From the IMG/VR virus record IMGVR_UViG_3300008114_001410, positions 1-23,315 of that record: a DNA stretch of 23,315 bases, one strand, 5' to 3'. Numbering within the stretch: position 1 is the first letter of the stretch; each line of letters begins with the position of its first letter. The notes under the pieces were generated by a model. That model ran no database searches. It saw only the letters and a program-made list of their open reading frames with translations, and was not told the origin of the DNA. Position numbers and translations under genes: made by a program. Shown here one piece after another: positions 21,001 through 23,315 of the stretch. Source of the DNA: a virus.

Positions 21001-21113
21001 GCAAGAGAATGATGAAAGATGATATACGTGAGTTCCTAAAGGCCACAGCGGGTACTAACCCTAATGCTGTATCGCTTTACTGGAACATATTCGATGGTTT
21101 GATTGGAGAATAA
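18069..21113 (+). CDS. Giant virion protein, C-terminal part (about 1,014 aa)
   Basis: About 1,014 aa from ATG 18069; ATG 18087 (MAKKEI) is also possible. None of these starts has a clear ribosome site. Helix-rich with YLPNLVELRQFE, then a WSFLNLYPRLGIRTSIEE block, motifs I associate with very large virion proteins of other actinophages, where the two parts seem to be one chain. A hydrophobic KQAINIMAIRFTMGLFA (about 715-735) might contact membrane. The start in the +1 frame directly after the upstream stop suggests one gene broken by a frameshift, real or technical. Confidence 0.62.
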   Translation: MLYKTKMAKKEIKDILEGIRPAELEVFNAAELDGAQYAVRAYQLSNRRYLPNLVELRQFELRGNIFSTITGKVGESVLSQKTVDVWSFLNLYPRLGIRTSIEEVGTFGLINGLKGVADYISGRLISQEIRKATLPSGKKTIIGQKEVEFSPLGLISRQVYRIMKTMYTRDELVKFADDPEAMAIAVGKAILNDRFKPEFLRTAKGARISGYAEDFVRNNGQVVTDTINGAATRAEFKLDVAEETMSSLRQYGPSLTENPQILQMLKDAKFQSVFSQIRYDRPEYLLNWYLDLQNTIGKKNIFGQIVFTNILRKEEDVIAELVKFIEGKGNTLAKRFAIYKAEGAEGFAKRIYVDATNGLRDYSGRLNVKLIEEIKVSGGITNFDFAQLAKYEEGFDKPKLVLGRELIPYQAGEAPQFIDRVVKNGYAWIGRQIALLDREPILYGNYVMYREQLGKLQNNLVNSFIEAGITRETAELLARNQTHETALNLARNRTLAYVDNSDIRTNLAFSIRNFGRYYRATEDFWRRAGRIAKYEPEAIQRLAILNQTFQHSGFVHKDSNGELYFTYPGDDILNVIMGGTVLRFLGLPGMQPLPVNFGGKVKMLTPSLDPESAAPRIGTPLTAIPLEILSNLPIVGEWIKDVEPILTGSRRDQPFWRKVTPINVQRFIDIIGSQEVLTEQKASAVVQAMRLGISTGNGPKEGSDINEFMTFVMKQAINIMAIRFTMGLFAPASVQTFANQDVPQAMIDAGVFSWDTEFAKLVEKYAGDPDAFSKAYVRFVTLYPNKAVYGVSKTETGTEASFQKTMEAADFVKNNKDFILYHKQAASFFVPVTGQNDIGAYSYLKSEGFIKNKDLEDFLRQAASAEGRQKYNVRKEFYDDAITKSDSVQGRKELRQKWDVEKNAFMKQYPLLAAELGDVKAYKALKIEALNDLRSVVYNGLSPDKDLANTFATMIYKYDEFQASVDAIQGSSQSDADRKRMMKDDIREFLKATAGTNPNAVSLYWNIFDGLIGE

Positions 21114-21114
21114 G

Positions 21115-21207
21115 ATGTCACAAGACAAAGATGGCGATGGATTCGTAGTCCCGACCAAAGCAGGGGAAGTAATCCCTGACGTTCTCCTTGACCAAAATGA
21201 TAAATAA
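21115..21207 (+). CDS. 30-aa acidic peptide or N-terminus of next gene
   Basis: MSQDKDGDGFVVPTKAGEVI, then PDVLLDQNDK. GGAG about 6 nt upstream is a good ribosome site, whereas the next gene (ATG 21197, +1 frame, 11-nt overlap) has none. DKDGDGF resembles one EF-hand calcium loop. Either a coupled leader peptide or the true N-terminus joined by a +1 shift. Confidence 0.45.
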   Translation: MSQDKDGDGFVVPTKAGEVIPDVLLDQNDK

Positions 21208-22291
21208 TAATACAAATGCAGACGAAACTGGTCTTGAAACAACATCTGGCTATGCTATCTACAACGATAAAGGCGAGCCTACATATGCTGACAACACAAT
21301 AGAGTTGGCTAAGTACCTTAATAAACTTGGTGCAGAGACTATCAAAAATCTCAAGCAGCAGTACGCATCTGCAGGTCAATATGATTACCCAGTAAACGGC
21401 AAGTTGGGCACATCTGACCCACTCATTTCTTTGGTTGCAAGGGCTTTGAACTACCAACAAATTACTGGTACAAAACTTCCACTTAGCGCTGCTATTTCTC
21501 AGGCTATTAAAGCAGATGCAGCAACAGGAGCCACTGGTGCAACTAGCCGTACTAGCGGTTCTCTTACAGCAAGGCCATCGGCTGCGGCTGAGATTCAAGA
21601 CACATTTAAGACTATGTTCGGTGAGGCAGCACCTAAGGATGCAGTAGATGCCTACTACAAGGAACTTAACGCCCTTGAACTATCACGCATTAGTAAGGCA
21701 AAAACCATTAAGGGTGTGGATGTAACCACTAAGGGTGTCACAGAACAAGAGCGTATTGACCTACTCAACAAGTATGTTAACCAGTACGCCAACATTCGCA
21801 TTAATGCAGCAAATGCAGGAGACCCTGTAGCCCAGGCAAACTTGGGTAAGGGTCAATTTGGTATTGCTTACACAACACTTAAGAATGCTTACTTTGAGAA
21901 TGGTATTCCAATCTCTCAAGCAACTTTCAACAAGCAGGTACTAGAATCAGCATCAGATAATGACCGCCTTAAGGCTAATATGAACTTGATTAACCTTCAG
22001 GCTAAGACGCTATTCCCAGCCCTTACCGAAAAGATTGATGCTGGATATACAGTAAAGCAATTGCTCAGCCCATACCTTCAGTCACGTGCTAATATCCTTG
22101 AAGAAGATGCAGACACTATTGACATTAAAGAACTTAAAGATGTAGCAAAAGACCCAAAGGGTTTGATGAACTTGTACGACTATGAAGTATCTCTGCGCCA
22201 AAATTCGAAGTGGCGCTTTACTAAGAATGCTCAGGACACTTTGGCTAATGTAGCCACTAGGTTAGCCCAGACATTCGGTTTGGTAGGATAA
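21197..22291 (+). CDS. Putative virion protein (364 aa)
   Basis: 364 aa from ATG 21197. Helix-rich with a Thr/Gly/Ser linker (GATGATSRTSGS, about 110-125). The C-terminus has QLLSPYLQSRANILE, then DTIDIKELKD and SLRQNSKWRFTKNAQDT, with an AQTFGL end: a pattern I associate with virion proteins of other actinophages that lie beside lysozyme or LysM proteins. Its role is unknown; a tail or internal protein is likeliest. It shares TAATG with the LysM gene. Confidence 0.62.
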   Translation: MINNNTNADETGLETTSGYAIYNDKGEPTYADNTIELAKYLNKLGAETIKNLKQQYASAGQYDYPVNGKLGTSDPLISLVARALNYQQITGTKLPLSAAISQAIKADAATGATGATSRTSGSLTARPSAAAEIQDTFKTMFGEAAPKDAVDAYYKELNALELSRISKAKTIKGVDVTTKGVTEQERIDLLNKYVNQYANIRINAANAGDPVAQANLGKGQFGIAYTTLKNAYFENGIPISQATFNKQVLESASDNDRLKANMNLINLQAKTLFPALTEKIDAGYTVKQLLSPYLQSRANILEEDADTIDIKELKDVAKDPKGLMNLYDYEVSLRQNSKWRFTKNAQDTLANVATRLAQTFGLVG

Positions 22292-23315
22292 TGGCACAGA
22301 CAGTAAAGGTAAAATCTGGCGATACTATGAGTGCTCTTGCTAAAAAAGCAGGAGTATCACTCAAAGCATTCATTGCTGCTAACCCACAGATTACTAACCC
22401 AAATCTTATTAAACCAGGGCAGATTCTTAATATACCCGTTGCTCAGCCAACAGCATCTACAACAGATTCAGCAGCATCAGTACGTCCAGACGCAGAGTAT
22501 GATGCAAGGATGGCAAGTGCAGCGCCTACATCTGGACCAATTCCAGGGTTCGTACCATCTCCAAAGTTCCCAGCAGGACCAAGAAATCCAGGAGGCGTTG
22601 GAAACGTTGGACCATTTCTTCCCGTAGAAGAAGAACCAGCAGCACCAGTAAAACCAACTTGGACAAAGGCTGGCACAGTTCAAACTGCTAATGGTCCTGT
22701 TGATGTTGATGCTAACGGTTTAGCAGCCGATGGCTCTAAGCCAGTCGCTGCTGCTGTGCCTTCTAATCCACTTAACACTGGTCCTACAGTGGCGCAGGTT
22801 GATTCGATTGCTGCTATCAAAGCACTTCTTTCATCATATGGAATTGGTGAACTTGGGGATGCAGTAACTAACGCTGTTATCAAGGGTTATTCAGCAGATA
22901 CTATTGACCTCATAATGCAAGACCCTAATAGCAATGACCCATTAGCGGTTGCATTCCAAACAAGATTTTCTGCAAACAAGGCCCGTGCAGCAGCAGGCAA
23001 GTCAGTACTTAGCCCAGGTGCATACCTTGCTTTGGAAAGACAGTACACGGAGACAATGCGTTCTTTTGGTGTAGCGGGACTTGCAAAACAAGAAACATTA
23101 AGTAGTTTTATCAGCAACGATGTGTCTCCTACTGAGGTAGCAGATAGAGTGGGTCTTGCTGTAACACGTATTCAGAATGCAGACCCAGAGACAAAGAAAG
23201 CCTTGGCTCAGTATTACCCAATGCTTAATCAAACAGATATTGTTTCATCTTTCCTTGACCCTAAGGAAGGCTTGCCTGCGCTACAACGTAAGATAACAAT
23301 GGCTGAAATTGGTGG
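22291..23315 (+). CDS. LysM-domain virion protein (partial, runs off window)
   Basis: At least 341 aa, open to the window end. Residues about 4-50 form a LysM peptidoglycan-binding domain: VKSGDTMSALAKKAGVSL, AFIAANPQI, LIKPGQILNIP. A Pro/Ala/Gly-rich linker (51-150) precedes a helical domain with IDLIMQDP, FSANKARAAAGKSVLSPGAY and ERQYTETMRSFGV, ending PALQRKITMAEIGG at the edge, which resembles C-terminal parts of actinophage minor structural proteins. LysM would hold the virion at the cell wall; the missing 3' part might carry a lytic domain. Confidence 0.8.
   Translation, partial: MAQTVKVKSGDTMSALAKKAGVSLKAFIAANPQITNPNLIKPGQILNIPVAQPTASTTDSAASVRPDAEYDARMASAAPTSGPIPGFVPSPKFPAGPRNPGGVGNVGPFLPVEEEPAAPVKPTWTKAGTVQTANGPVDVDANGLAADGSKPVAAAVPSNPLNTGPTVAQVDSIAAIKALLSSYGIGELGDAVTNAVIKGYSADTIDLIMQDPNSNDPLAVAFQTRFSANKARAAAGKSVLSPGAYLALERQYTETMRSFGVAGLAKQETLSSFISNDVSPTEVADRVGLAVTRIQNADPETKKALAQYYPMLNQTDIVSSFLDPKEGLPALQRKITMAEIG

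Noticed and set aside
21197-22291. Major capsid protein
   Set aside because: No HK97-fold-like features are apparent; the C-terminal pattern instead resembles minor virion proteins found near LysM or lysozyme genes.
1-23315. tRNA genes, integrase, insertion sequences
   Set aside because: I saw no cloverleaf-like sequence, recombinase motif or terminal-repeat transposon; whether the phage is temperate cannot be told from this window.

Overview
The window looks like about 23 kb of a tailed bacteriophage genome (Caudoviricetes) infecting an actinobacterium. The host call rests on a WhiB-family regulator (minus strand, 6313-6657), an actinobacterial-type LexA/SOS box (10176-10191), a transglycosylase domain of the type common in actinobacteria, and small zinc-ribbon proteins of kinds common in actinophages. 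By eye the base composition is moderate (near 45% GC), lower than in most Streptomyces or Mycobacterium phages. That would fit a phage of low-GC aquatic actinobacteria, but this is inference.

Layout. (1) 1-5451, plus strand: replication and recombination genes, tightly packed. They are a small coiled-coil protein, a Cas4/RecB-like Fe-S nuclease split over two frames, a C-terminal zinc-motif protein, a DnaB/RecA-fold helicase, a Holliday-junction-resolvase-like nuclease, a primase split into zinc-finger and Toprim proteins, a zinc-finger protein, a DUF1599/MazG-like protein, another PD-(D/E)XK-like protein and a sigma-factor-like protein. (2) 5430-10155, minus strand: an array of 26 very small genes (20-139 aa), 20 of whose 25 junctions are 1-nt or 4-nt stop/start overlaps. 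Only WhiB, a secreted lytic transglycosylase and an FmdB-type zinc ribbon are recognisable; several others are tiny zinc-ribbon or single-membrane-span proteins. (3) 10156-10899: a non-coding divergent control region with a consensus promoter, a perfect LexA box, a perfect CRP/GlxR-type box, and many hairpins and direct repeats. (4) 10900-23315, plus strand: virion genes, namely large terminase (with an N-terminal HTH), a basic RGG-tailed protein, portal, an HslV/proteasome-like Ntn-hydrolase in the usual prohead-protease position, a Q/G/P-rich protein, a giant virion protein split over two frames, a 30-aa ORF, a 364-aa putative virion protein, and a LysM protein that runs off the right edge. 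No major capsid protein is recognisable inside the window.

Main points of interest: (a) the leftward array seems wired to two host regulators. A perfect LexA box lies in its leader, and TGTGA-N6-TCACA boxes sit at near-identical spacing upstream of two candidate promoters, the second in the only sizeable gap within the array. (b) A proteasome-type protease may replace the usual capsid maturation protease. (c) The Cas4-like nuclease is split so that its four Fe-S cysteines fall on two polypeptides, the primase zinc and Toprim parts lie on overlapping frames, and the giant virion protein is split at a stop in the same +1 direction.
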